A stretch of DNA of 41,443 nucleotides from Burkholderiales bacterium. GTDB lineage: Bacteria; Pseudomonadota; Gammaproteobacteria; Burkholderiales; Burkholderiaceae_C. The stretch lies in contig JAGWTU010000048.1 of NCBI GenBank assembly GCA_028868825.1, positions 1 to 41,443 on the forward strand, given 5' to 3'. The notes beneath the pieces are model-generated. The model was not told the origin of the DNA. It ran no database searches and saw only the letters and a list, made by a program, of their open reading frames with translations. The position numbers were made by a program, and so were the translations under genes. Positions 25,686 to 33,028 of this stretch are shown in pieces. Each line of letters starts with the position of its first letter. Position 1 is the stretch's first letter.

Positions 25686-26001
25686 CCCAAGGATTGCCGA
25701 CGCATTGCCTGTCGGTTTGGCCTGCGATGCCGACCTGCTCGGCGGCCGAATGACAGCCTACGTCATTGATTGCCAGACTCGTTCGTCGTTGGGTGAGGCC
25801 CCCACTGCCGAATGGTTGCGCGCCGAGGTCGTGAAGTGGCTGCAGCGGCAGGGTGTCGAGGGCCGCTGGCGACTGCAGTCGCTCCTCGACAGGTTTCACG
25901 CGGACTCGGTCGTCAAGGTGACGCCCGTCGATCGAAGCGAATTCCTCGAATCGCTGACCGGCGGTACAGCCGCGTCGCAGAGAGGGGGCGCAGATGAGTA
26001 G
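25678..26001 (+). CDS. Hypothetical protein, 107 aa, GTG start
   Basis: The protein opens (V)FSPRIADALPVGLACDADLLGGRMTAYVIDCQ and continues with a helical segment EWLRAEVVKWLQRQGVEGRWRLQSLLDRF. GTG at 25678 is chosen because GAAGGAGG lies eight bases upstream inside the alpA-like gene, and the two genes overlap by 8 bp. No family is recognised. Its position in the replication operon suggests a small replication or regulation accessory. Confidence 0.6.
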   Translation: MFSPRIADALPVGLACDADLLGGRMTAYVIDCQTRSSLGEAPTAEWLRAEVVKWLQRQGVEGRWRLQSLLDRFHADSVVKVTPVDRSEFLESLTGGTAASQRGGADE

Positions 26002-26029
26002 CCCCCGCCCCAGGCCCCAAAAACACGAA

Positions 26030-26053
26030 AGCCGGCAGTTGTCGCTACCGGCT
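26030..26053 (+). promoter_or_regulatory. Leader hairpin before the 209-aa gene
   Basis: AGCCGGCAG and CTACCGGCT form a 9-bp stem (one C-A mismatch) around TTGTCG, 43 bp before the ATG at 26096. It lacks a T run, so it is more likely an mRNA-stabilising or translation-controlling leader than a terminator. Similar short stems before phage early genes are familiar to me, but I cannot name a family. Confidence 0.4.
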
Positions 26054-26095
26054 CTCCTCGTCCCCCAGACCCGTCAAGATCAAAGGAAAACGAAC

Positions 26096-26725
26096 ATGCA
26101 CATTGTAGATCCCGCCGATGAACCCTGCCTCTACGAGGCGGCCTATCGTGCTCGCGAGCGAGCCCAGTTGGTTGCGCGCGTCTGTTATGCCGAGGCCATG
26201 CACTTCATGCCCTTGGAATGGCCCGACGCGGTGCCGTACCTGCGGTACGACGAAGGCGAGGCTCTGCAAGCGAAGGTGGACCGTGGGGGCGTGCTCGCCC
26301 CGCGCGACGCCCAACGGCTGCACCTGGCGCGGCTGCTCCGGTCGCATGACGCCGCGCGCGCCCTGAGCGGACCGGCGCGCCTCGCGGCCGAAGAAGACTT
26401 GCACTCGGATCATCACCAGGCGGTCGCCGTGCTCGCGTTCTCGGGCATCACTGCGGACGAACTGCGCATCGTGGCCGACGTTTGCGATACGCCGCGGGTG
26501 GTCTGGCCCGACGACAACCGACCGACGTATCAGGTTCTGCAGACCGAGACCGATAGGTACTTGGAACGTGTTGGAGCGTCGGACATCGCGGACTTGACGC
26601 TGCCGGAACGTCAGGACTTGCTGTTTCGATTTTTTGAGTTCTATCCCGACCAGCAATTCGCCCGTGAGCGCAAGGCTCTGGGGCTGCCGCTCCGTGGTTC
26701 TTGCAACGATGTGGTGGTTCATTGA
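26096..26725 (+). CDS. Hypothetical protein, 209 aa, in the replication operon
   Basis: MHIVDPADEPCLYEAAYRARERAQLVARVCYAEAMHFMPLEWPDAVPYLRYDEGEALQ..., a soluble protein with several helices. I prefer the ATG at 26096, preceded by AAAGGAAAA, over an in-frame ATG at 25994, because the longer version would read through a leader hairpin. The stop overlaps the start of the VapE-like gene (TGATG), so the two are translationally coupled. Coupling suggests a partner of the replication protein, but no domain is recognised. Confidence 0.65.
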   Translation: MHIVDPADEPCLYEAAYRARERAQLVARVCYAEAMHFMPLEWPDAVPYLRYDEGEALQAKVDRGGVLAPRDAQRLHLARLLRSHDAARALSGPARLAAEEDLHSDHHQAVAVLAFSGITADELRIVADVCDTPRVVWPDDNRPTYQVLQTETDRYLERVGASDIADLTLPERQDLLFRFFEFYPDQQFARERKALGLPLRGSCNDVVVH

Positions 26726-29592
26726 TGGGCGCGCCTGCTGTTGCCGCGGTGCCGCGGCCGCCCGTTCAGTCGCTGCCGGGCGATGCAATCCTGACCACGG
26801 CAGACGGCCGCCAGATTCGATTCGATTCGCTACTGGAGATGACGCCAGGCGCGCCGGTCATAGGCGTGACGCTTCCTGACGGCACGGAGGGGGCTGCAGG
26901 CCGGGATAGCCGCGGCGCGGTCATGGCGGTGCGCAAAGCCGATCGCCAGCGATTCGACCTGCCCTGGCCGGACGCCGACGCGTACTGCGTCACGTTGATT
27001 CGCGACCAGGCGCGCCCGTTGGGCAAGCTCTTCGCGGCCGACGGCACGAAGACCGCGGTCGTCTCTGTGTCCCGCGGCACCGCGGAGACCGTGCGCTGCG
27101 CGACCCATGACGACCTGGCGAGACTGCTTGAGCGCGTCGGCAACGACGAGCACGCCGCGCTCATCCCGGACTACTTCGCCGGGATCCCGGTCGGCGAGGT
27201 GTTTGAGATCCACTCGGAGCCGAGTCTACGCAATGCAATCGGCCGCCCTGGCCAAACCAGATCCGACGTCCTCGGCATCTTCGAACTCCCCCGCGGCAGG
27301 CGCACCATCAAGGCCGTGACACGCTGGAAGGAGAACGTCGCACCGTCTGTTTGGCAAGTCATAGACCGGGACATCAACGAGCACACCCCGCAGGCGTTCG
27401 CCGAACTCGATGATGGCGCCTACTTCGCCGCGCTGGCGAAAGCGCTGCCGGGGATCGATCAGGTCACGCGCGTGCGCACGCTCAGCAGTTCTGCGCGCGC
27501 TCTGCGCGACGGGCGGCCGCTGGGAGGGAGCGCAGGCCACACCTGGATCATGCTGAGCGATCCGGCTGCGAAAGAGCGTCTGCGGGTCGTGTTCAGGACG
27601 CAGGCCATCGTGACCGGGATCGCATGGCCAGTGCCGCGCTTCAGCCGCGTCGATCCGAGTAAGAGGGTCGGCAGTGGCTGGGCCTGTTTGGCCGATGACG
27701 CCCCAATGGACCCTGGCCGGTTGGTGTTCTGCGGCGCGCCCCTGAGCGTCGACAGCGAGGTCATTTCAATCCGGCCACAGGTCTGCACCGTCGAGCGCGG
27801 CAGCCAGGACGCGCTCGACGTGACTTCATTGCGGGTTGCCGACGCCGGAGCGCTGCGAGCGGCGAGCCACGCCGGCGGCTGTGAAGTCGGCCTGTCGCGT
27901 TCCGGGCGCGGCACGCTCAGCATCTTCGAGGCCAGTCTGTCCTTGGACGACGAGGTCGAGACCGAACGCGACGGCGTTCTGACCATCCGGGGAGCCATCG
28001 ACCTTCTGTCGCCCCCGGGGGCGCCGGGCAAGCTGAGATGCCAGGCGCCGCGCCGTGCTTCCGAGAGCTTCGCCGCGTACATGTTCCTCAATGACGGCGA
28101 GCCGCGGATTCACGACAGTGGCATGGCGACCACCTACCTGCTGGATGGTGCAGCCCTGTGCCTCCTGGATTTCGGGGACCTCGACAACGAGGATGATGCG
28201 CACGATGACGACGGCGTCGCCAAAGGCCCTGAAGCGCCCTACAAGGGCGGGGAGTCTGCCGATGACCCCGAGGCCTCACCCTCGGCGGACGCGAGCGCTA
28301 CGGCCGTTTCCGCGGCCCTGACGCCGGTGCTCGACACGACAGTGGTGACCCCCATCGACGGCAGCCTGGTCGCCCGGCCGCGGGCGACGCCTGCAACGCC
28401 CGGCCGGCGTCAGGCGGCGACGCTGCCGGTGCTCCTCACTGCGCTGCGCATCCCAGCCGCTTGCGGTTGGCGAATCGGTCGGGATGACTTCTCATCGTCC
28501 GTGATGATCTCGCCCGCGGGGGAAAAGCCACCACAGTGGCGGAAGCTGACAGACACCGACAACACCCAGATCCGCGAGCACCTGGAGCGTCATCACGGGC
28601 TGGGCAGCATCGGGAAGGAGGCCATGCGCGACGCCATCGACCTGGTGGCCGCGGAGAACAGGTTCGACTCGGCGCAAACCTGGCTCGGGCGCCTGGAGTG
28701 GGATGGGGTCCCGCGCGTGGAAGGCTTCCTGCGCCGGTACTTCGGTGCTGAGGACACGCCGTACACGCGGGCCGCCTCGCGCTACATCTGCACGGCGATG
28801 GCGGGCCGCATCCTGCAACCTGGCGTCAAGGCCGACATGGTCCCCGTGGCCGTGGGCGGGCAGGGCACGCGCAAGTCGACGACGATCGCGGCCCTTGTCC
28901 CTGACCCGATGTACTTCGCCGAGGTCGCGCTCGACGCGCGCGACGCCGACACAGTGCGCCTGGTGCGCGGCAAGCTGGTCGTTGAGCTGGCCGAACTCAG
29001 CGGTATGCGCCGGCGCGATGCCGAGTCTCTGAAAGCCTTCTTGTCCGCGACCAACGATCAGCTGATCGAAAAGTACCGGGAGCACAGCATTACGCTTCCG
29101 CGCCGGTGCGTCTTCTTCGGCTCGTCCAACCGAGACGACTTCCTGACCGACTCCACGGGCAGCCGTCGCTGGCTGCCCTTCCGCTCGGGTGCCTGCGATC
29201 CTGAGGCCTTGGAGCGCGACCGCGATCAACTCTGGGCCGAGGCTGCGGCCATGTTCAAGGCCGGCGGCGTCGACCACGCCGAAGCGGAGCGCCTCGCCAG
29301 GGCCGAGCACGAGCAGTTCGCCGAGATCGACGCCTGGGATGCAGAGATCGAGCGGTGCCTCAGCGCTGGCCCTGTGCCGGGTCGCGGTGAGGAGGCTCGC
29401 TGCGCGTTCGGCAAAGGGCCGCCGGACTTCGTCACATCGCGCGAGGTGCTAAGTGCAGCCGGATTGGTGACCGGGGGCCGGATCACCCGCGCGGACGAGA
29501 TGCGCGCCGCTGAGTGTCTGAAGCGGCTTGGCTGGCGCCGCGACCGGGAGATGCGGGACGGCATGCGTCGCTGGGGATTCGCCAGGCCGTAG
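26725..29592 (+). CDS. VapE/VirE-domain replication protein (primase-like N-terminus plus helicase-like C-terminus)
   Basis: A 955-residue protein. The C-terminal third is a clear virulence-associated E (VirE, PF05272) ATPase: WLGRLEWDGVPRVEGFL, Walker A GGQGTRKST (Lys717), then KLVVELAELSGM, LKAFLSATNDQ, and FFGSSNRDDFLTDSTGSRRWLPF. These domains act as replicative helicases of phages and satellites. The N-terminal part has a DRD (Asp214, Asp216) and a later SAGHTWIML (His272), which fit the DxD and SxH motifs of archaeo-eukaryotic primases; this is suggestive only. An acidic low-complexity linker (about 480-530) joins the halves. The ATG overlaps the preceding stop by 1 base. Origin-like repeats follow the gene. 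Confidence 0.88.
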   Translation: MGAPAVAAVPRPPVQSLPGDAILTTADGRQIRFDSLLEMTPGAPVIGVTLPDGTEGAAGRDSRGAVMAVRKADRQRFDLPWPDADAYCVTLIRDQARPLGKLFAADGTKTAVVSVSRGTAETVRCATHDDLARLLERVGNDEHAALIPDYFAGIPVGEVFEIHSEPSLRNAIGRPGQTRSDVLGIFELPRGRRTIKAVTRWKENVAPSVWQVIDRDINEHTPQAFAELDDGAYFAALAKALPGIDQVTRVRTLSSSARALRDGRPLGGSAGHTWIMLSDPAAKERLRVVFRTQAIVTGIAWPVPRFSRVDPSKRVGSGWACLADDAPMDPGRLVFCGAPLSVDSEVISIRPQVCTVERGSQDALDVTSLRVADAGALRAASHAGGCEVGLSRSGRGTLSIFEASLSLDDEVETERDGVLTIRGAIDLLSPPGAPGKLRCQAPRRASESFAAYMFLNDGEPRIHDSGMATTYLLDGAALCLLDFGDLDNEDDAHDDDGVAKGPEAPYKGGESADDPEASPSADASATAVSAALTPVLDTTVVTPIDGSLVARPRATPATPGRRQAATLPVLLTALRIPAACGWRIGRDDFSSSVMISPAGEKPPQWRKLTDTDNTQIREHLERHHGLGSIGKEAMRDAIDLVAAENRFDSAQTWLGRLEWDGVPRVEGFLRRYFGAEDTPYTRAASRYICTAMAGRILQPGVKADMVPVAVGGQGTRKSTTIAALVPDPMYFAEVALDARDADTVRLVRGKLVVELAELSGMRRRDAESLKAFLSATNDQLIEKYREHSITLPRRCVFFGSSNRDDFLTDSTGSRRWLPFRSGACDPEALERDRDQLWAEAAAMFKAGGVDHAEAERLARAEHEQFAEIDAWDAEIERCLSAGPVPGRGEEARCAFGKGPPDFVTSREVLSAAGLVTGGRITRADEMRAAECLKRLGWRRDREMRDGMRRWGFARP

Positions 29593-29642
29593 CCATCGGC
29601 GGCGACGGAGCCGGGCTGACGACCCCGCGCCGATCGCCGTTT

Positions 29643-29894
29643 GGCCAACCTGGCGGACCTGCCCTACCGGTTTTCAACACTTGCCCGAGAGTTGCAGCAC
29701 CGCGGCCGCCGGTGTCTGCCCCTTCCGGCTGTTGTCTCCCGCCCTCTCTCTACTCACACCCTATTTCAAGAAAAGAGGTAGGGCAGGTAGGGCCAATGGC
29801 CGGAAACCCGCATGGATGCTTGCGAATCTCTGGCTGACCTCGCCGCGGGAGGTAGGCCATAGGTCCGCCAGGTTGGCCACTGACGGACCTATAG
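29643..29894. other. Putative replication origin: long repeats downstream of the VapE-like gene
   Basis: About 250 bp without genes, holding three related units. Unit 1 (29641-29670) and unit 3 (29851-29880) are inverted copies sharing an exact 18-bp core, GGCCAACCTGGCGGACCT and its complement. Unit 2 (29777-29803) shares GGTAGGGCAGGT with the complement of unit 1. Within unit 3, ATAGGTCCGCCA is mirrored by TGACGGACCTAT (one mismatch). A pyrimidine-rich then A-rich stretch (29735-29776) lies between units 1 and 2 and could be the melting region. Satellite origins often lie directly after the primase-helicase gene. Confidence 0.55.
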
Positions 29895-29962
29895 TCTTGA
29901 CCCGCGTGGACGGCGCCGGCACGATCTCGGCAAAGCAAGAGGCCAACCGGCCGGAGCCAGCG

Positions 29963-30334
29963 ATGTCCGAGGATCGCGACGCAGTCGACGCCTACCTACG
30001 TGCCGAGGGTGCGGCCAGGGGCGGAACGTGCTTCGCATGGAGCGACGCAGAGCACCCCGACCGCGTCGTAGCGCTGCCACCCGTTGACGAGTGGGCGGCC
30101 GGTCGCGTCGGCGTCGCTGTCCTGAAGCCGCGCGAGGGGCTGCACGCTCGCCCGCTGCGGATGCCTGGTCTACGAGATCTCGGCCTCTTGGCGATGCGGG
30201 TCGGCAGCCGCGCCGATGTGGAGCGCTTCCTCGAACTGTTGGCGATGCCCGTTTTTGAGGACCCGCCGCCGGTCTGGGGCGACGCAGCCGAGGATGCGCA
30301 GGCACAGTCGGCGCAGCCGGGTCAGCGCGCATAA
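29963..30334 (+). CDS. Hypothetical protein, 123 aa
   Basis: MSEDRDAVDAYLRAEGAARGGTCFAWSDAEHPDRVVALPPVDEWAAGRVGVAVLKPREGLHARPLRMPGLRDLGLLAMRVGSRADVERFLELLAM..., a small soluble acidic protein. The start has CCGGAG seven bases upstream. A longer in-frame reading reaches back over the origin repeats and is rejected. No family is recognised. Codon use resembles the neighbouring replication genes, so it probably belongs to the element core rather than the cargo. Confidence 0.55.
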   Translation: MSEDRDAVDAYLRAEGAARGGTCFAWSDAEHPDRVVALPPVDEWAAGRVGVAVLKPREGLHARPLRMPGLRDLGLLAMRVGSRADVERFLELLAMPVFEDPPPVWGDAAEDAQAQSAQPGQRA

Positions 30335-30588
30335 CGACACCTCGTCGCGCAATTTGGGCTATGTAGGCGATGCCATTCCCCACATTGTATGGGGGGCAAC
30401 GGCCGACCTAAGCGACGCCGGAGCCGAGAAGACCAGAATTGCCGGGGCCGCGCCTGTTCGTCGCCACACGCAACCGGTCGCAGCGGCCTGTGCGATGAGC
30501 CGGCATCCGGCGGATGGTCGCACACTGTCGCCACGGCCATCCTATGCTCTATCGTCCGGGCAAGAGCGATGCGCAGCGTGGAAGCGAA

Positions 30589-31413
30589 TTGAACACGATA
30601 ACCGTGACATGGTCCATGCCGATCGGCCTCGCAGGCTGCGACGCTTCGCCGGCCAATCCGCTCTCGCGCGCCCTGAACCAGCTTCTGCGCGAAGGCAAGC
30701 CGTTCGGGCGTCTGTGCCAATGCTTCTTCACCGACACGCGGGGCACGGTCCGGTGGCTAGGAGTATTCGTCCATTCGGCAGGTGGCCGTGTCGTCTTCTT
30801 CCCAGGCTTCGCTGACGCCATGGACAAGATCCAAGTGTCGAAGGACGGGATCGAGCCACGGCAGCAGGATTTCGCCTTTGACCACGCAACGCTCGAGAGT
30901 GACCGGCGAACGTGGCACGTCACGTCTGCCGGCTCGAAACACCACCTCGGGCGGCCGCCCACTCTGGCCCTCGGCGGCGGTGGCGTGCTGTGGTTTGGCC
31001 TGACCTTAGCAGATGCGAGCGCGCTGCGGGCCGCACACCAGGAAACCCTCGTAACCGCTGAAGTACCCGCTTCGGATGGCCGACGGCGAATGGAAATATT
31101 CCTCGCGGCGCGCGACGGCGCCCAGTATCCGATGCTCCTCTTCAACACCGAGTGCATTACACCAGCGAGCAGCCTCTGCCATTTCGCTGTCTACGTGGAA
31201 CCGACGGGCTTCGCAAATTGCGCGGGCGCGGACTTGGGCGCACCGCACGGGAGTCCATTCGTTTCACCGCCTCTCCCGGACAAGATCGCTAACCTGCCGA
31301 TGCGCACCCACCGGGTCGCGCTGTCGGACACTCTCGACATTCAAATCACGACAACGATTCTTCCGGGGCAACTGAACGTTCCCGTCTCCCTGACTGGTCG
31401 AGCGCTGAAATAG
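30589..31413 (+). CDS. Hypothetical protein of unknown family, about 274 aa
   Basis: A soluble beta-rich protein: (L)NTITVTWSMPIGLAGCDASPANPLSRALNQLLREGKPFGRLCQCFFTDTRGTVRWLGVFVHSAGG... and ending ITTTILPGQLNVPVSLTGRALK. I take the TTG at 30589 (GGAAG just upstream) as start; an ATG at 30544 in frame would add 15 residues without a ribosome-binding site. No domain is recognised. The Gly-rich segment PTLALGGGGVLWFGL is notable. It lies between the origin-like repeats and the membrane-protein gene, in the cargo zone. Coding status is supported by uninterrupted length and composition. Confidence 0.55.
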   Translation: MNTITVTWSMPIGLAGCDASPANPLSRALNQLLREGKPFGRLCQCFFTDTRGTVRWLGVFVHSAGGRVVFFPGFADAMDKIQVSKDGIEPRQQDFAFDHATLESDRRTWHVTSAGSKHHLGRPPTLALGGGGVLWFGLTLADASALRAAHQETLVTAEVPASDGRRRMEIFLAARDGAQYPMLLFNTECITPASSLCHFAVYVEPTGFANCAGADLGAPHGSPFVSPPLPDKIANLPMRTHRVALSDTLDIQITTTILPGQLNVPVSLTGRALK

Positions 31414-31529
31414 TGGGAGCATAAAAGCGTTGGCGCACGTGCGGACAGCCTGAGCTTGGGTAGTCACGCGCCCAAACGGAAGTATGATGCCGGTGCACCT
31501 GTGCGAGCCGAGTCAACAAAAGCGAAACC

Positions 31530-32108
31530 ATGCCAATGTTCTTGTTTGTCGCTCTCGCGACGGTATTACTCATTCTTCAGATTCGCGCCTCCGTAGTTTT
31601 CCCAGGGATACGCTTCATCAGGGCCGGACTTCTGCTGAGCCTTGCTGCAGTCGGCTCTGGCTTGCAACACGAGGCCAGAACACACGGCTTCTTGCATGAA
31701 GGAAGTCCTATGGACGTCGGCCTGAAGTTTGGTCTGAGCGGTGGGATCCTGACGGCCATCGTATTGTATTTTCTTGTCGCACTGGTGCGACCGAAATCGG
31801 CGCGGGTTAGCCAGCCGACGCTTGACAGACCGATGCTTGACAATCGGGAGGAGTACTCAGAATATTCAAAGGTGGAGATCGCACTAATTGTCGCTGGCGT
31901 GTCCTTCTTGACCTTCCTCTGGTCCGCGAATGTCGGCGCAGATCAAACTGCGGCATCAATCGCCACCTTGGCACCCACAAGCGCGCCTGCAGGTGTTCCA
32001 TATTCAGTTGCGCCCCCTCCTCGACGCCAGTATTGCAGGCGAAACCCCAACCATTCGCAGCAACGAACTCCGATGCCAAGCCGGTTTCGGAGAATTCAAC
32101 CGAAGTGA
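31530..32108 (+). CDS. Small membrane protein, possibly frameshifted from the next gene
   Basis: A 192-residue protein with four hydrophobic segments (about 2-18, 27-43, 66-87 and 116-133): MPMFLFVALATVLLILQIRAS..., KVEIALIVAGVSFLTFLWSANVG. After the last segment comes an Ala/Pro/Ser linker (TLAPTSAPAGVPYSVAPPP). Beyond that, the reading becomes Arg/Pro/Gln-rich (RRQYCRRNPNHSQQRTPMPSRF), which looks out of frame. The other frame across the same DNA continues as a linker and then a folded domain. A missing base at the C run near 32011-32016 would join the two into one protein of about 398 residues. No family is recognised. This region is AT-richer than the host. Confidence 0.55.
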   Translation: MPMFLFVALATVLLILQIRASVVFPGIRFIRAGLLLSLAAVGSGLQHEARTHGFLHEGSPMDVGLKFGLSGGILTAIVLYFLVALVRPKSARVSQPTLDRPMLDNREEYSEYSKVEIALIVAGVSFLTFLWSANVGADQTAASIATLAPTSAPAGVPYSVAPPPRRQYCRRNPNHSQQRTPMPSRFRRIQPK

Positions 32109-32725
32109 GCGACAAGACAATAATAGAAGTCGCAGATCAAGTATTCACAAAGGCGCTAACTGATGCGGTACCAGATTGGATTGCTATCGGAAATAGCCAT
32201 CCATTTTCTGATTGGGAACTTCATACCGATCCTCGTACCGGAGTTACGTATCGGGCGGAACTGAATCACGGCTTTGAAGTACATGATGTTGCAGCGACGA
32301 TTGCGGTCTACAAGCGCTTCAAGGACTCCCTACAAGGCGTGATCCCAAGTCCCGAACCAAATGATTGGACCGGAGTTGCGAAAGATGAAGACGTGGAATA
32401 CGCCGCGCGGGATAGTACCTTCAAATACATAGTGCTCGCCTCACATGCTCGAGCTGCAACAGTCTTGTTCAAACAAACCTCCACGCAAAGCCACTCCCGA
32501 AATTTGACATCGGAATTGTCGGTTGGATACGTGACCACCAAAGACTGCGCACAGGGATACGGCGCCCTCGGTCAATTGTCCATGGATGCAGGAGTCACAA
32601 TACGCAGCGACAGCTACGCGGCCAATGACGGATCGGTCTACAGCAAGATGGCGGACCATATTTGCGCATTGGTTAACAAGAAGACGCTAGTCAAGGAAGG
32701 CGCCAACAGGTCCGAGACCCACTGA
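32105..32725 (+). CDS. Hypothetical soluble domain, likely the C-terminal half of the preceding membrane protein
   Basis: A protein of 206 residues if started at GTG 32105, which overlaps the previous stop (GTGA); TTG at 32033 would give 230. The sequence VSDKTIIEVADQVFTKALTDAVPDWIAIGNSHPFSDWELHTDPRTGVTYRAELN... continues as a mixed alpha-beta domain with Cys in TTKDCAQGYG and ADHICALVN. The upstream frame (STPVLQAKPQPFAATNSDAKPVSENSTEVSDK) reads like a periplasmic linker, so this may be the outer domain of a membrane-anchored protein split by a frameshift. No catalytic motif is recognised. Confidence 0.5.
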   Translation: MSDKTIIEVADQVFTKALTDAVPDWIAIGNSHPFSDWELHTDPRTGVTYRAELNHGFEVHDVAATIAVYKRFKDSLQGVIPSPEPNDWTGVAKDEDVEYAARDSTFKYIVLASHARAATVLFKQTSTQSHSRNLTSELSVGYVTTKDCAQGYGALGQLSMDAGVTIRSDSYAANDGSVYSKMADHICALVNKKTLVKEGANRSETH

Positions 32726-33028
32726 CTGTAGGTTTCTCTCACGGCGCCATTCCGGCCTCGTGTCTGCTAGGACCCATCCATTGCCCGTCGGGACCGCAAG
32801 CGCGACAGCAGGATACCGAAGTAATTGCTCAATTTCAGACCTCGATCAAGGGCCCATTCGGCGCAACTCAAATTCGCGATGGCGAGAGGGAGCCAACTGC
32901 GGGCCTCCAAGCACGGGATCGGTCGGCGGCCTTGACCAGCAAGTACTGCAAACCGGCCGATTGAAAGAAGAAGGAGACACCCCTTGCTCGACCGATTGAC
33001 GCACTCTGTCAAGTTCAGATATTCGGCG
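32726..33028. other. Intergenic stretch between convergent cargo units; no gene recognised
   Basis: About 300 bp separating the plus-strand membrane-protein gene and the end of the minus-strand operon. Short open frames exist on both strands but none has a start signal or recognisable product. It holds TTCGGCGCAACT (32857-32868), which recurs upstream of the operon at 40486-40497. Confidence 0.35.

Noticed and set aside
32767..33012. Possible 81-residue minus-strand gene after the cargo operon
   Set aside because: No start signal or recognisable sequence; might be a remnant of an insertion sequence, but nothing supports that.
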